Positions 51,830-60,176 of a stretch of 64,000 nt of DNA are shown here, in pieces (within the stretch, counting starts at the first letter, position 1; each line of letters starts with the position of its first letter). A program made the position numbers and the translations under genes. Where the stretch lies: assembly GCA_009711615.1 (NCBI GenBank), contig VENI01000003.1:62001-126000 (forward strand), in the 5' to 3' direction. The DNA comes from Bacillota bacterium. Lineage in GTDB: Bacteria; Bacillota; Desulfotomaculia; Desulfotomaculales; Desulfohalotomaculaceae. The notes below the pieces were generated by a model. That model saw nothing but the letters and a program-made list of their open reading frames with translations. It made no database searches and had not been told where the DNA came from.

Positions 51830-53614
51830 TTACTTCTTGATAATGGCACTGAATTTGCATTTTTGTAAACAACTGCCGCATTTTATACAATTATCTGAGT
51901 CGATTACATGCACCTGTTTCTTTTCACCACTGATGCATCCTGCAGGGCATATCCGGGCGCAGGCACCGCAGCCAATACACTTTTTGTGATCAATGCTATA
52001 AATCAGCAAATTAGTGCAAACCCCAGCTGGACAGCGTTTATAATTTATATGGGCTTCATATTCATTTCGAAAGTATTGTAAAGTACTCAGAACCGGATTG
52101 GGGGCGCTTTGTCCCAAACCGCATAATGAAGTTAATCGAATCACTTTGCTAAGCCGTTCTAAATCATCTATATCTCTGCCTTGGCCTTGTCCTTCACAAA
52201 TACGAGTTAATATTTCCAGCATCCGTTTCGTGCCCTCACGGCAGGGTGTGCACTTGCCGCAGGACTCTTGCTGAGTGAACTGTAGGAAGTAACGGGCCAA
52301 ATCCACCATACAGGTGGAGTCATCCATTACCACTAATCCACCAGAGCCCATCATAGCCCCGGCTTGGTCAAGGGAATCGTAATCTACTGGTAAATCCAAG
52401 TGTTCTTCCGGGATACATCCACCGGACGGTCCTCCGGCCTGTACTGCTTTGAATTTTCTATTATTGGCAACTCCTCCACCGATGTCAAAAATAATATGCC
52501 TTAAGCTAACTCCCATAGGTACTTCTACTAGGCCGGTGTTTACCACATTGCCCGTTAATGAAAATATTTTAGTACCGGTGCTTTTTTCTGTACCAATACT
52601 GGAATACCATTTGGCACCGTTGCTGATTATTAATGGGATATTGGCAAAGGTTTCCACGTTATTTAAAGTGGTGGGTTTTCCCCATAATCCCTTTTCGGTG
52701 GAACGATGGGTTTTAAACCTGGGTGTGCCCCTTGTACCCTCAATGGAAGCCATTAGTGCGGTACCTTCACCGCAAACGAAGGCACCGGCACCTGGTTTTA
52801 TTTTTATATGAAAGTTAAAACCGGAGTTCAAGATGTTTTCTCCCAAAAGGTTTCTATCTTCCGCCTGGGTAATGGCCTTCTGCAAACGCTTTACCGCCAG
52901 CGGATATTCTGCCCGAACATAAATATACCCCTCGTCTGACCCGGTGGCAAACCCACAGATCGCCATACCTTCCAGGACCGAATGGGGGTTGCCCTCTAGA
53001 ACACTGCGATCCATAAAGGCACCGGGGTCTCCTTCATCTGCGTTGCAGACTACATATCTTTTGTCTATAATTTTGGCGTTCAACGCTCCCTGCCATTTAA
53101 TGCCGGTAGGAAAACCTGCTCCGCCACGTCCCCGCAGTCCCGACTCCTTTACTTCGTCCACCACCTGCTGTGGAGTCATGTCAGAGATCACTTTTTCTAA
53201 TGCATTGTATCCTTTGTCAGCTAAATAATGATCTATATTCTCCGGGTTAATTAGGCCGCATTTTTCCAGTACCATCTTATTTTGGCAGGCATAAAATGGT
53301 ATTTCGTCATAGGTTGCGGTTTTTTTTCCGCTTACTGGGTTAATATACATCAGCCGCTCCAGCGGGCGACTGCTTGCCAGAGAATCAAGAATATCTGGCA
53401 CATCAGTCTCCCTAACTTTAGTATAAAACAATTTATCTGGCTCAATGGTTACAATGGGGCCCTGCTCGCAGAAACCGCGGCAACCTACTTGTCTTATTTC
53501 TACATGTTCACTAATATTTCTACCCATTATTTCATCCTGCAGACTGGTCAACACCCTTCCGGAGCCGGAAGAGTTACAACCACTGCTGGAACAAACACAG
53601 ATAACTTTTTTCAT
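51830..53614 (-). CDS. fdhB: NuoF-like NAD(P)/FMN subunit of the formate dehydrogenase
   Basis: 594 residues. In order: a thioredoxin-like 2Fe-2S domain (CSSSGCNSSGSG, VGCRGFCEQGP), the NuoF FMN/NAD core (ESGLRGRGGAGFPTGIKW, CNADEGDPGAFMDR, GAGAFVCGEGTALMASIEG), an SLBB domain, the 4Fe-4S helix bundle (SCGKCTPCREGTKRML) and two C-terminal ferredoxin clusters (CIGCGACARICP, CIKCGSCLQKC). It passes electrons between formate dehydrogenase and NAD(P), perhaps also ferredoxin. ATG 53614 follows GAGAGGTGGGACA. No separate NuoE-like gene is adjacent. Confidence 0.93.
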   Translation of the reverse strand: MKKVICVCSSSGCNSSGSGRVLTSLQDEIMGRNISEHVEIRQVGCRGFCEQGPIVTIEPDKLFYTKVRETDVPDILDSLASSRPLERLMYINPVSGKKTATYDEIPFYACQNKMVLEKCGLINPENIDHYLADKGYNALEKVISDMTPQQVVDEVKESGLRGRGGAGFPTGIKWQGALNAKIIDKRYVVCNADEGDPGAFMDRSVLEGNPHSVLEGMAICGFATGSDEGYIYVRAEYPLAVKRLQKAITQAEDRNLLGENILNSGFNFHIKIKPGAGAFVCGEGTALMASIEGTRGTPRFKTHRSTEKGLWGKPTTLNNVETFANIPLIISNGAKWYSSIGTEKSTGTKIFSLTGNVVNTGLVEVPMGVSLRHIIFDIGGGVANNRKFKAVQAGGPSGGCIPEEHLDLPVDYDSLDQAGAMMGSGGLVVMDDSTCMVDLARYFLQFTQQESCGKCTPCREGTKRMLEILTRICEGQGQGRDIDDLERLSKVIRLTSLCGLGQSAPNPVLSTLQYFRNEYEAHINYKRCPAGVCTNLLIYSIDHKKCIGCGACARICPAGCISGEKKQVHVIDSDNCIKCGSCLQKCKFSAIIKK

Positions 53615-53690
53615 TGTCCCACCTCTCAATACTTTATAATTAATTATTCAACAAATTTAGTCAGTTACCTTTTAAAGTGGGCAAAAACAA

Positions 53691-53717
53691 AAGGCCGGGA
53701 AACGATTCCCAGGCCTT
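53691..53717 (-). terminator. Terminator after the small nitroreductase gene
   Basis: AAGGCC-GGGAA and TTCCC-A-GGCCTT form a hairpin with an ACGA loop. On the minus strand it is followed by TTTTGTTTTTG. It separates the nitroreductase from the formate dehydrogenase operon on the same strand. Confidence 0.82.
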
Positions 53718-53732
53718 GTAAATAACGCTATT

Positions 53733-54284
53733 CTATATAAGTAACCTTGTTTTTCTTGGTGGAGCTTTTTGATCATCTTTGCCTTTATAACCAAGGATAA
53801 TGGCATATAGTGGTTGATATCCTTCCGGTATTTTCAGTTGCTTTTTCCAATTATCGCTGTTATCTCCATCAAACAAGTGTATTGCAGCCTGAACCCAGCA
53901 AGAACCAATATTGAGTGATTCAGCAGCTATTAACATGTTTTCTGTTGCTGCAGCACAATCAACTCGGGGTAACATTGCGTTTTTATCACCACTGATAATA
54001 ATTGCGATGGGAGCATTGTGAAATACATTAAATTTTTCACTACCTGCAATCTTTTTAAATTGTTCATTTGAAGATTTCTTAAATGAATCCTTTGTTGCTT
54101 CATTCATCCTTTGCAAAACATCCTGGTTATCTATGACAGTGAAATGCCAGGGCTGCTGGTTACCAGCACTTGGTGCATACATACCACTCTCTAAAATAGA
54201 ATTTAACTCTTCCTCCTGTATCATTTCTTGTGTGTAAACTCTGGTACTTCTTCTGTTTTTTATTGCTATTAAAGTATCATTCAA
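53733..54284 (-). CDS. Nitroreductase-family FMN oxidoreductase
   Basis: A 183-residue single-domain nitroreductase. NRRSTRVYTQ and YAPSAGNQQPWHFTVI bind FMN. The core helix ATENMLIAAESLNIGSCWVQA and the final YAIILGYKGK strand are typical. It reduces nitro-compounds or quinones with NAD(P)H; substrate unknown. It is unrelated in length to the 263-residue nitroreductase at 9.4 kb. Single gene with its own terminator. Confidence 0.9.
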   Translation of the reverse strand: MNDTLIAIKNRRSTRVYTQEMIQEEELNSILESGMYAPSAGNQQPWHFTVIDNQDVLQRMNEATKDSFKKSSNEQFKKIAGSEKFNVFHNAPIAIIISGDKNAMLPRVDCAAATENMLIAAESLNIGSCWVQAAIHLFDGDNSDNWKKQLKIPEGYQPLYAIILGYKGKDDQKAPPRKTRLLI

Positions 54285-54503
54285 TATTTATTCCTCCGTT
54301 CTTGTTGTTTCTTTAAATAATATAAACTGGTGAGCCCAATGAAATTCAAAATTTTGCAGGACTGTGATAAAGTTTAGCAGAAGTAGTTGGTTTATTAGGA
54401 AAATTGTAGAATAAAGAGGGAATTAAATTACTTTGAAGAAAAACTATTATTAATAACTGAAAGATAAAAATATTTTGTCATGCCATTGAACTGGAGGACA
54501 ATA

Positions 54504-55616
54504 ATGATTAATAAAGTATCTTACTTTAAACCCGCAGGACTTAATAGTTGGGAAACCTTTTTGGAAAACTTATATTCCGATAATACCCAGGGAATTTTTT
54601 TGATGGTGGCAGAAGAAACTGAATTTATTTATCAGATGTTGCAACCCTTATTCAGGCAATATAATATTCCGATTTTTGGTGGTATCTTTCCTGGGGTAAT
54701 CTATGAAGATTGTCATTATACTGAAGGTGTGGTGGGCTGTGCCATTGGTTGTCCAATGAACTTGGATATAATACACCAATTAAACAAGTTCACTGGTTTT
54801 CCTACAGAAACATCAACTTCAGAAGAATCCATGCTGATTTTAATTGACGGGCGTTCCAGAAACATTACTAAATTTTTAAACACTATTTTTGAAACAACCA
54901 CTTGCCAGGGATTTATTGGTGGCGGGGCCGGCACACTGCATTCTGGCCATGAACAACACGTGCTATTTTCACAGAATGATTTCTTTAATAACGGAGCCAT
55001 TATTGTAAACTTTAAAAGTTACATCGGGATTAAAGTAAGTCATGGTTGGCAGCCTATGTATGGCCCATTGGTGGTAAACCGCTCTCATGGTAATAAGATA
55101 ATGGAAATTAACTGGCAAAGTGCCTTTTCTACTTATCAAAAGGTTCTGAAGGCCGAAGCAAATATCTCTATAGAACAAGAAGAATTTTTTAATATCGCTA
55201 AAGGTTATCCATTTGGTATGGTGAAAATGGATGGGAGTATTATTGTTCGCGACATTATTCACTTAAAAGACGACGGCTCTTTAGTTACGGTGGGTGAAAT
55301 ACCAGAGAACTCAATAATTATGCTTTTACAAGGAAGCAGTGAGGATCTGATAAATTCTGCTAGTAATGTAGCAAAGCATATTTCTTCAAAGTACAACACT
55401 ACTGGTGGAAGAAGGATGAATTATCTGCTAGTTGACTGTATATCAAGGGCATTATATTTGGGTGAAGATTTAAAAAAAGAGTTGCAAACTGTTAGGGAAC
55501 ATATTTCTACAGACAGTAATTTATTTGGTTTTTTAAGTTTCGGTGAAATAGCCTCCAATGGAGATAGATATCTGGAGTTTTATAACAAAACAACAGTGGT
55601 GGGTGTCTGTGAATGA
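54504..55616 (+). CDS. FIST-domain sensory protein
   Basis: A 370-residue cytosolic FIST protein (N- and C-terminal FIST halves) thought to bind small ligands such as amino acids. GGIFPGVIYEDCHYTEGVVGCAIG and IGGGAGTLHS are recognisable parts of the N-terminal half; the C-terminal half ends with LFGFLSFGEIASNG..LEFYN, a family trademark. ATG 54504 follows TGGAGGACAATA. It overlaps a GGDEF-EAL gene by four bases, so FIST is very likely the sensor for that cyclic-di-GMP enzyme. Confidence 0.9.
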   Translation: MINKVSYFKPAGLNSWETFLENLYSDNTQGIFLMVAEETEFIYQMLQPLFRQYNIPIFGGIFPGVIYEDCHYTEGVVGCAIGCPMNLDIIHQLNKFTGFPTETSTSEESMLILIDGRSRNITKFLNTIFETTTCQGFIGGGAGTLHSGHEQHVLFSQNDFFNNGAIIVNFKSYIGIKVSHGWQPMYGPLVVNRSHGNKIMEINWQSAFSTYQKVLKAEANISIEQEEFFNIAKGYPFGMVKMDGSIIVRDIIHLKDDGSLVTVGEIPENSIIMLLQGSSEDLINSASNVAKHISSKYNTTGGRRMNYLLVDCISRALYLGEDLKKELQTVREHISTDSNLFGFLSFGEIASNGDRYLEFYNKTTVVGVCE

Positions 55617-57787
55617 ACAATGAGATAATGAAATTGACTAATAACCTATCTTTATCATATGAAATAGCCCTTGCAATTGGTGGAACCTTAGATTTGAAAA
55701 CAATGGTTGAGGGTTTTCTCAAAACGGTTGTAAGAAAAGGCGGAGCCTATAGAGGTTTTTTATGGATGATTGAAGACCAACAACCATGCATTATAAATGC
55801 TGTTGGTTCTTTTACTAAAGGAATGGACTATCAGGAGTTAACCACAACCTTAAAACCGCAGATGAAAAGTGCATTAGATCAAGGGATAACTATTATTAAG
55901 ACCAGGAACGATGATGATTTTCTTGATTACTGTATTCCATTTACCGGTAATGAAAAAGAGGTTTTATTAGTACCAATTGGTAGTACAACTGTCATTCAGT
56001 TGTTCTTTACTTATGAAGGTGCCTCCAGTCAAGGCTTTTCGGGAATACTTGAAGGGGTAGCCCCTCAGCTGGATAATGCAATTCTAGCTTGTAAAAACCA
56101 TGACAAACTGCTGCAGATGGAGAAAGTAGAGAAACAACTTTTAGAGAAGAAGCATTATGAGTTAATAAATAATTTAGATGTAGGTATTTTTATCTGTGAC
56201 GCTGTAAGCGGTTATTTTCTAGATTCTAACTCAGCAGCTTTAAAGATGTTGGGCTATAACCATAGAGAAGAATTATGTCAGAAAACATGGTATTCTGTTT
56301 GTGATAGTGATCAAGAGAAACTAAAAACTATTATTCAAAAAGAGGGTAAGATAAAAAGTCAGGAGATTGTTTTAAAACGAAAAAATGGTTCCATTTTTTG
56401 GGCTGATTTAACAGCAGTAATACAACCTTCACAGGATGATACTTATTATATTATGGGAATAGTAAATGATATAGATGATAGAAAAAAGACAGAGGAGAAG
56501 CTAAGGTATCTGGCCACATATGACCCTTTAACCAAAATACCAAATCGCTATTTACTGGAAAACAAATTAAAGGATACTATTATAAAAAGCAAAGATGGAA
56601 AGAATAGTGCCCTGATGCTAATAGATGTTGATAATTTTAAGCTAGTAAACGATACACTGGGGCATGATGCCGGTGATGAATTGGTAGTGCAACTTACCAG
56701 GGTGTTAAGAAGTAACATTGGGGAGAAAGATTTCTTAGCCCGAATTGGTGGAGATGAATTTGCAGTTATTACTGAAGGTTTAAGTAAAAATGAAGTTTTG
56801 GAAATGGCAGAAAGAATAAGGCATTTAATTTATGAGCATGAAATAACCATTAAGGATAACTATAAATTTAACCTAACCGTTAGTGTCGGTATTGTATTAA
56901 TAAATGGTACCGTCAGTTATCAAAAAGTTTTAGCCAAGGCAGACACAGCATTATATAAATCAAAAGAAGAAGGGCGAAATAAGGTTACCTTTATTAGTGC
57001 CAGTGAAGATAGTTCATCACATTTTATCAAAGTAGTTAAACTAATTAATGACATTAAAATGGCTCTGAAAGAAGACCAATTTATACTATTGATGCAACCA
57101 GTGGTTGATATAAATGAAAGGCAGATTATTCATCATGAAGCCTTAATTAGGTTAAAGTACAGAAATGGTGAATTATTGTCTCCGGGTGAGTTTATCCCAG
57201 TGGCAGAACAATTTGGTCTAATGTCTCAAATTGATTACTGGGTTTTCAAAACAGCACTGAAAAAACTGGCCGAATACCCCGATCTAACCCTATTTATAAA
57301 TGTTTCTGCAGTGAGTTTAGCAAAAGAAGATCTACTAAAGCGTTTGGAGAGGGATATTTTAAACAGCGACATTCATCCTAACAGAATTGGATTTGAGATT
57401 ACTGAAACTTCGCTAATGAAAGACTTAGCCATGTCAGAAAAGTGGATTATAAGGTTACAGAAAATGGGGTGCAGGTTTGCACTTGATGATTTTGGAGTGG
57501 GCTTTTCATCTATGTCATATTTATTGAACTTATCTGTTGATTATATTAAAATTGATGGCTCGTTTATTAAGAAAATACACACGGATCCTACTCACTGCAC
57601 ATTGGTTGATGCCATGAACAAATTGGCATATACACTGGGTAAAAGAACAATTGCTGAGTTTGTAGAAAATGAAGAGATAGTGGATGTTTTAAGAATGATT
57701 GGAATTAATTTAGGTCAAGGTTATTTTTTTGGCAGACCGCAACCAGAACCGATTACAATTAACAATGAAGAATTAAGATTAAAATGA
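55613..57787 (+). CDS. GAF-PAS-GGDEF-EAL cyclic-di-GMP enzyme
   Basis: A 724-residue soluble protein. A GAF-like region (about 15-165), a PAS domain (about 180-295, ending NDIDDRKKTEEKLR), a GGDEF domain with intact RIGGDEFAVI, and an EAL domain with HHEALIRL, FEITET and DDFGVG all retained. Both diguanylate cyclase and phosphodiesterase activities are therefore possible. It is translationally coupled to the FIST protein upstream (ATGA overlap), and a strong terminator follows. Confidence 0.93.
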   Translation: MNNEIMKLTNNLSLSYEIALAIGGTLDLKTMVEGFLKTVVRKGGAYRGFLWMIEDQQPCIINAVGSFTKGMDYQELTTTLKPQMKSALDQGITIIKTRNDDDFLDYCIPFTGNEKEVLLVPIGSTTVIQLFFTYEGASSQGFSGILEGVAPQLDNAILACKNHDKLLQMEKVEKQLLEKKHYELINNLDVGIFICDAVSGYFLDSNSAALKMLGYNHREELCQKTWYSVCDSDQEKLKTIIQKEGKIKSQEIVLKRKNGSIFWADLTAVIQPSQDDTYYIMGIVNDIDDRKKTEEKLRYLATYDPLTKIPNRYLLENKLKDTIIKSKDGKNSALMLIDVDNFKLVNDTLGHDAGDELVVQLTRVLRSNIGEKDFLARIGGDEFAVITEGLSKNEVLEMAERIRHLIYEHEITIKDNYKFNLTVSVGIVLINGTVSYQKVLAKADTALYKSKEEGRNKVTFISASEDSSSHFIKVVKLINDIKMALKEDQFILLMQPVVDINERQIIHHEALIRLKYRNGELLSPGEFIPVAEQFGLMSQIDYWVFKTALKKLAEYPDLTLFINVSAVSLAKEDLLKRLERDILNSDIHPNRIGFEITETSLMKDLAMSEKWIIRLQKMGCRFALDDFGVGFSSMSYLLNLSVDYIKIDGSFIKKIHTDPTHCTLVDAMNKLAYTLGKRTIAEFVENEEIVDVLRMIGINLGQGYFFGRPQPEPITINNEELRLK

Positions 57788-57795
57788 AAGACTAA

Positions 57796-57831
57796 AGTCC
57801 CGGTGCTATAAAGCTACCGGGACTATATTTT
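57796..57831. terminator. Terminator between the GGDEF-EAL and phosphodiesterase genes
   Basis: AGTCCCGGT (57796-57804) and ACCGGGACT (57816-57824) pair perfectly, with an inner GCT/AGC extension, then ATATTTTT. It serves converging genes. Confidence 0.88.
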
Positions 57832-57835
57832 TCGG

Positions 57836-58378
57836 TTATCGGTTTAACTCTTTGATCACTTCATTATTGTTTATATCTATTAATGTTAACGAATTGTCAT
57901 CAATCACTGCCACTGAGTGGGTATTGTCTTTGGGCAGGGAAATGCTGCCTGGGTTTAACACAATTAAACCCCCATCTCTGTAAAGTTCTTTGATGTGGGT
58001 GTGACCATAAATGAATAGGTCGGCATTAAACTTTTTGGCCATCTCCACTAACTCTTTCTTATCCTGCTTATAACCGTGGCATAAAAGTATCTTTAAATTA
58101 CCCAACTGTGTAAACACATAAGGGCTTTGAATTGGGTGGTCAATAACCATTTGGTCTACATCTGCGTCACAGTTGCCTTGGGTAAAAATAATATTGTTGA
58201 TGTTGTTTATCTTTTTGGACAATTCCTTGGGGTTATATCCCTCTGGCAAGGGGTTGCGGGGGCCGTGATATAAAACATCGCCGCCGTGGAGGATGTAGTC
58301 ACAGTCTTTTAATATTTCCATGGCCTTGTCAAAGTAATGTAAACTGCCGTGGGTGTCGCTTAACACACCGATTTTCAT
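57836..58378 (-). CDS. yfcE: YfcE-like metallophosphoesterase
   Basis: A 180-residue metallophosphoesterase. The five metal-site blocks are visible: GVLSDTHGS, HGGDVLYH, GNCDADV, CHGYK and YGHTHI. E. coli YfcE hydrolyses phosphodiesters in vitro; the natural substrate is unknown. ATG 58378 is chosen because GGAG lies 10 nt upstream; the GTG at 58387 is only one base from that box. Confidence 0.92.
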   Translation of the reverse strand: MKIGVLSDTHGSLHYFDKAMEILKDCDYILHGGDVLYHGPRNPLPEGYNPKELSKKINNINNIIFTQGNCDADVDQMVIDHPIQSPYVFTQLGNLKILLCHGYKQDKKELVEMAKKFNADLFIYGHTHIKELYRDGGLIVLNPGSISLPKDNTHSVAVIDDNSLTLIDINNNEVIKELNR

Positions 58379-58430
58379 GTCTAACACGCTCCTCTGAATA
58401 TTTAAAGTGTTGTTTTATTAGTATGGTCAT

Positions 58431-58485
58431 AATTCAGTATTCAGTAGTTTTTAGATCCTTTTGTTGGTTTTCTTATTCTGACTTC
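58431..58485. repeat. Heptad repeat copy 9, palindromic form
   Basis: ATTCA-GTATTCA-GTAGTTT arm, about 22 bp of centre, then CTTATTC-TGACTTC, the reverse-complement arm. It lies in the divergent gap between the phosphodiesterase and efflux operons. Confidence 0.65.
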
Positions 58486-58619
58486 TCTCTTTATAATTAT
58501 ATTAAAAAATTGGCTAACCACAAATAATGAAATAGGCATTAATTTTATAAAATTGCAGGAAATGGAGAAAACTTGTAGAATTGGTGGCGGATGCAACTAT
58601 TTGAATGGAGGTAGAAGAA

Positions 58620-59492
58620 GTGAAAAAGTCACAGTTAATTTCAGCATTGGTATTAATGTTTATACTGCTGCTTTCCGGTTGTAATAATGCACAGAATATG
58701 CAAACAACGACAGCAGAAAAAGATGATACTGCTAATCAAAGTTCATTAGAACAGCAAAATAAGCAGCGAAACCAGCAGAATGAAATAATTTTTACCGGAA
58801 AAATAGAAGCGGTGCAGACTGCCGATTTGGTAAGTAAGGTACCGGGCAAGGTAGAAAAGGTGTATGTTGATATTGGTAGCCAAGTAAAACAAGATACTAC
58901 ATTGGTTAACTTATCAGCTAATAATATGAAAGCTGCAGTTAAAGTGGCTTTGGCAGCAGTGGAACAGGCTGAAGTTACTTTAGAACTTGCGGAACAGGAA
59001 TATCAGCGTGGTAAGGAACTTTTTACTAATGAAGCTATTTCTGAGGCTTCCTTTCAAAACAGTTATGAGGGTCCTTATAAAAAGGCACAGGTAGGTCTAA
59101 AATCTGCTCGGGCTGCCCTTGAAAAGGCCCAAATTGACTATGATGATATGTTTATCACTGCTCCTTTTTCCGGAGTGATAACCGCTAAAAACATAAATGT
59201 AGGTGAAATGGCCAGTCCTGAGAAACCTTTATTAACTCTAGTAAATCTTAATAAGGTGGTAATCAAAGGTACTGTTGATGAGTACCAGATTAATAAAATT
59301 AAAGTTGGTCAGTCAGCTGAAGTAAGAATACCGGCCTTGCCGGAACAAACTTTCAATGGAAAACTAACAAACATAGCTGTTGCTGCAGACCAACAGTCTA
59401 AGGCATACCCCATAAAAGTACAAATAGATAACCAAGATTACTTAATAAAGCCCGGCATGTTTGCTGAGGTAAAAATTAAAGAAGCTAACTAG
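58620..59492 (+). CDS. Membrane-fusion (HlyD/RND adaptor) lipoprotein
   Basis: A 290-residue adaptor of an efflux pump. Signal peptide with lipobox LLLSGC (Cys about 22). An N-terminal lipoyl half (VQTADLVSKVPGKVEKVYVDIGSQVKQ), a coiled-coil hairpin (about 95-150), the second lipoyl half (FITAPFSGVITAKN-NVGE) and a beta-barrel domain follow. Start is GTG 58620, 8 nt after GGAGG. First of three genes ending in an MFS pump. Confidence 0.92.
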   Translation: MKKSQLISALVLMFILLLSGCNNAQNMQTTTAEKDDTANQSSLEQQNKQRNQQNEIIFTGKIEAVQTADLVSKVPGKVEKVYVDIGSQVKQDTTLVNLSANNMKAAVKVALAAVEQAEVTLELAEQEYQRGKELFTNEAISEASFQNSYEGPYKKAQVGLKSARAALEKAQIDYDDMFITAPFSGVITAKNINVGEMASPEKPLLTLVNLNKVVIKGTVDEYQINKIKVGQSAEVRIPALPEQTFNGKLTNIAVAADQQSKAYPIKVQIDNQDYLIKPGMFAEVKIKEAN

Positions 59493-59510
59493 TTGGGAGA
59501 GTGTTTTAAA

Positions 59511-60164
59511 ATGAAAAAAAGAAGTATTTACATAGTGCTGCTGGCGATGATTCTAACCTTGGCAGCTGTTTCCTTTTATTACTGGTACCAGAATGAAAAC
59601 TATGTCACCACAGAAGATGCTAGGGTTGACGGCGATATTATCAAAGTAAGTCCTCAGATATCCGGCAAAATAATTGAACTATCGGCGGAAGAAAACCAGT
59701 ACCTGGAAAAAGGTGAAATTATCGGTAGACTGTCAGATGTTAATCTGCCGCCGGGTAGCAATTTGGATCTTAGTGTTATAAGGGCGCCGATCAGTGGTAC
59801 GGTGATAAGAAAGATGGGACATCAAGGGGAAGTAGGAACCCCCGGTGTACCGGTGGTAATGATGGCAAACCTACAAAACTTGTATATTTCAGCAAATATT
59901 GAAGAAGACAAGCTGCATAAAGTGAAAGTGGGCCAATATGTGAATTACACCATAGATTCCTTTCCGGGATATAAGTTTAAAGGAAATGTGACATCAATTG
60001 GCAGGGCGGCTAACTCTATGTTCTCCATTATTCCCCAGCAGAACAGTGAGAACAACTTTACTAAAGTCACCCAAAGAATTCCGATTAAAATTAGCATTGA
60101 TGATTACCACAATCGGTCACTACTGCCGGGAATGAATGCAGTAATTAAAATTCACATTAACTAG
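59511..60164 (+). CDS. Short EmrA-like HlyD-family adaptor
   Basis: A 217-residue membrane-anchored adaptor with one N-terminal transmembrane helix (YIVLLAMILTLAAVSFYYW), then NYVTTEDARVDGDIIKVSPQISGKI as in EmrA and a second lipoyl half (RAPISGTVIRKMGHQGEVG). The long coiled-coil hairpin of EmrA is missing: the lipoyl halves are joined by only about 20 residues. ATG 59511 follows GGGAGAG. A second adaptor in the same operon is unusual; the lipoprotein upstream keeps the hairpin. Confidence 0.88.
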   Translation: MKKRSIYIVLLAMILTLAAVSFYYWYQNENYVTTEDARVDGDIIKVSPQISGKIIELSAEENQYLEKGEIIGRLSDVNLPPGSNLDLSVIRAPISGTVIRKMGHQGEVGTPGVPVVMMANLQNLYISANIEEDKLHKVKVGQYVNYTIDSFPGYKFKGNVTSIGRAANSMFSIIPQQNSENNFTKVTQRIPIKISIDDYHNRSLLPGMNAVIKIHIN

Positions 60165-60176
60165 GGGGTGGTTAGC

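Noticed and set aside
49122..51890. Two separate formate dehydrogenase genes or a nonsense-mutated pseudogene
   Set aside because: The stop between them is a TGA at the conserved Sec position with a correctly spaced SECIS-like hairpin, and the frame and motifs continue without gap.
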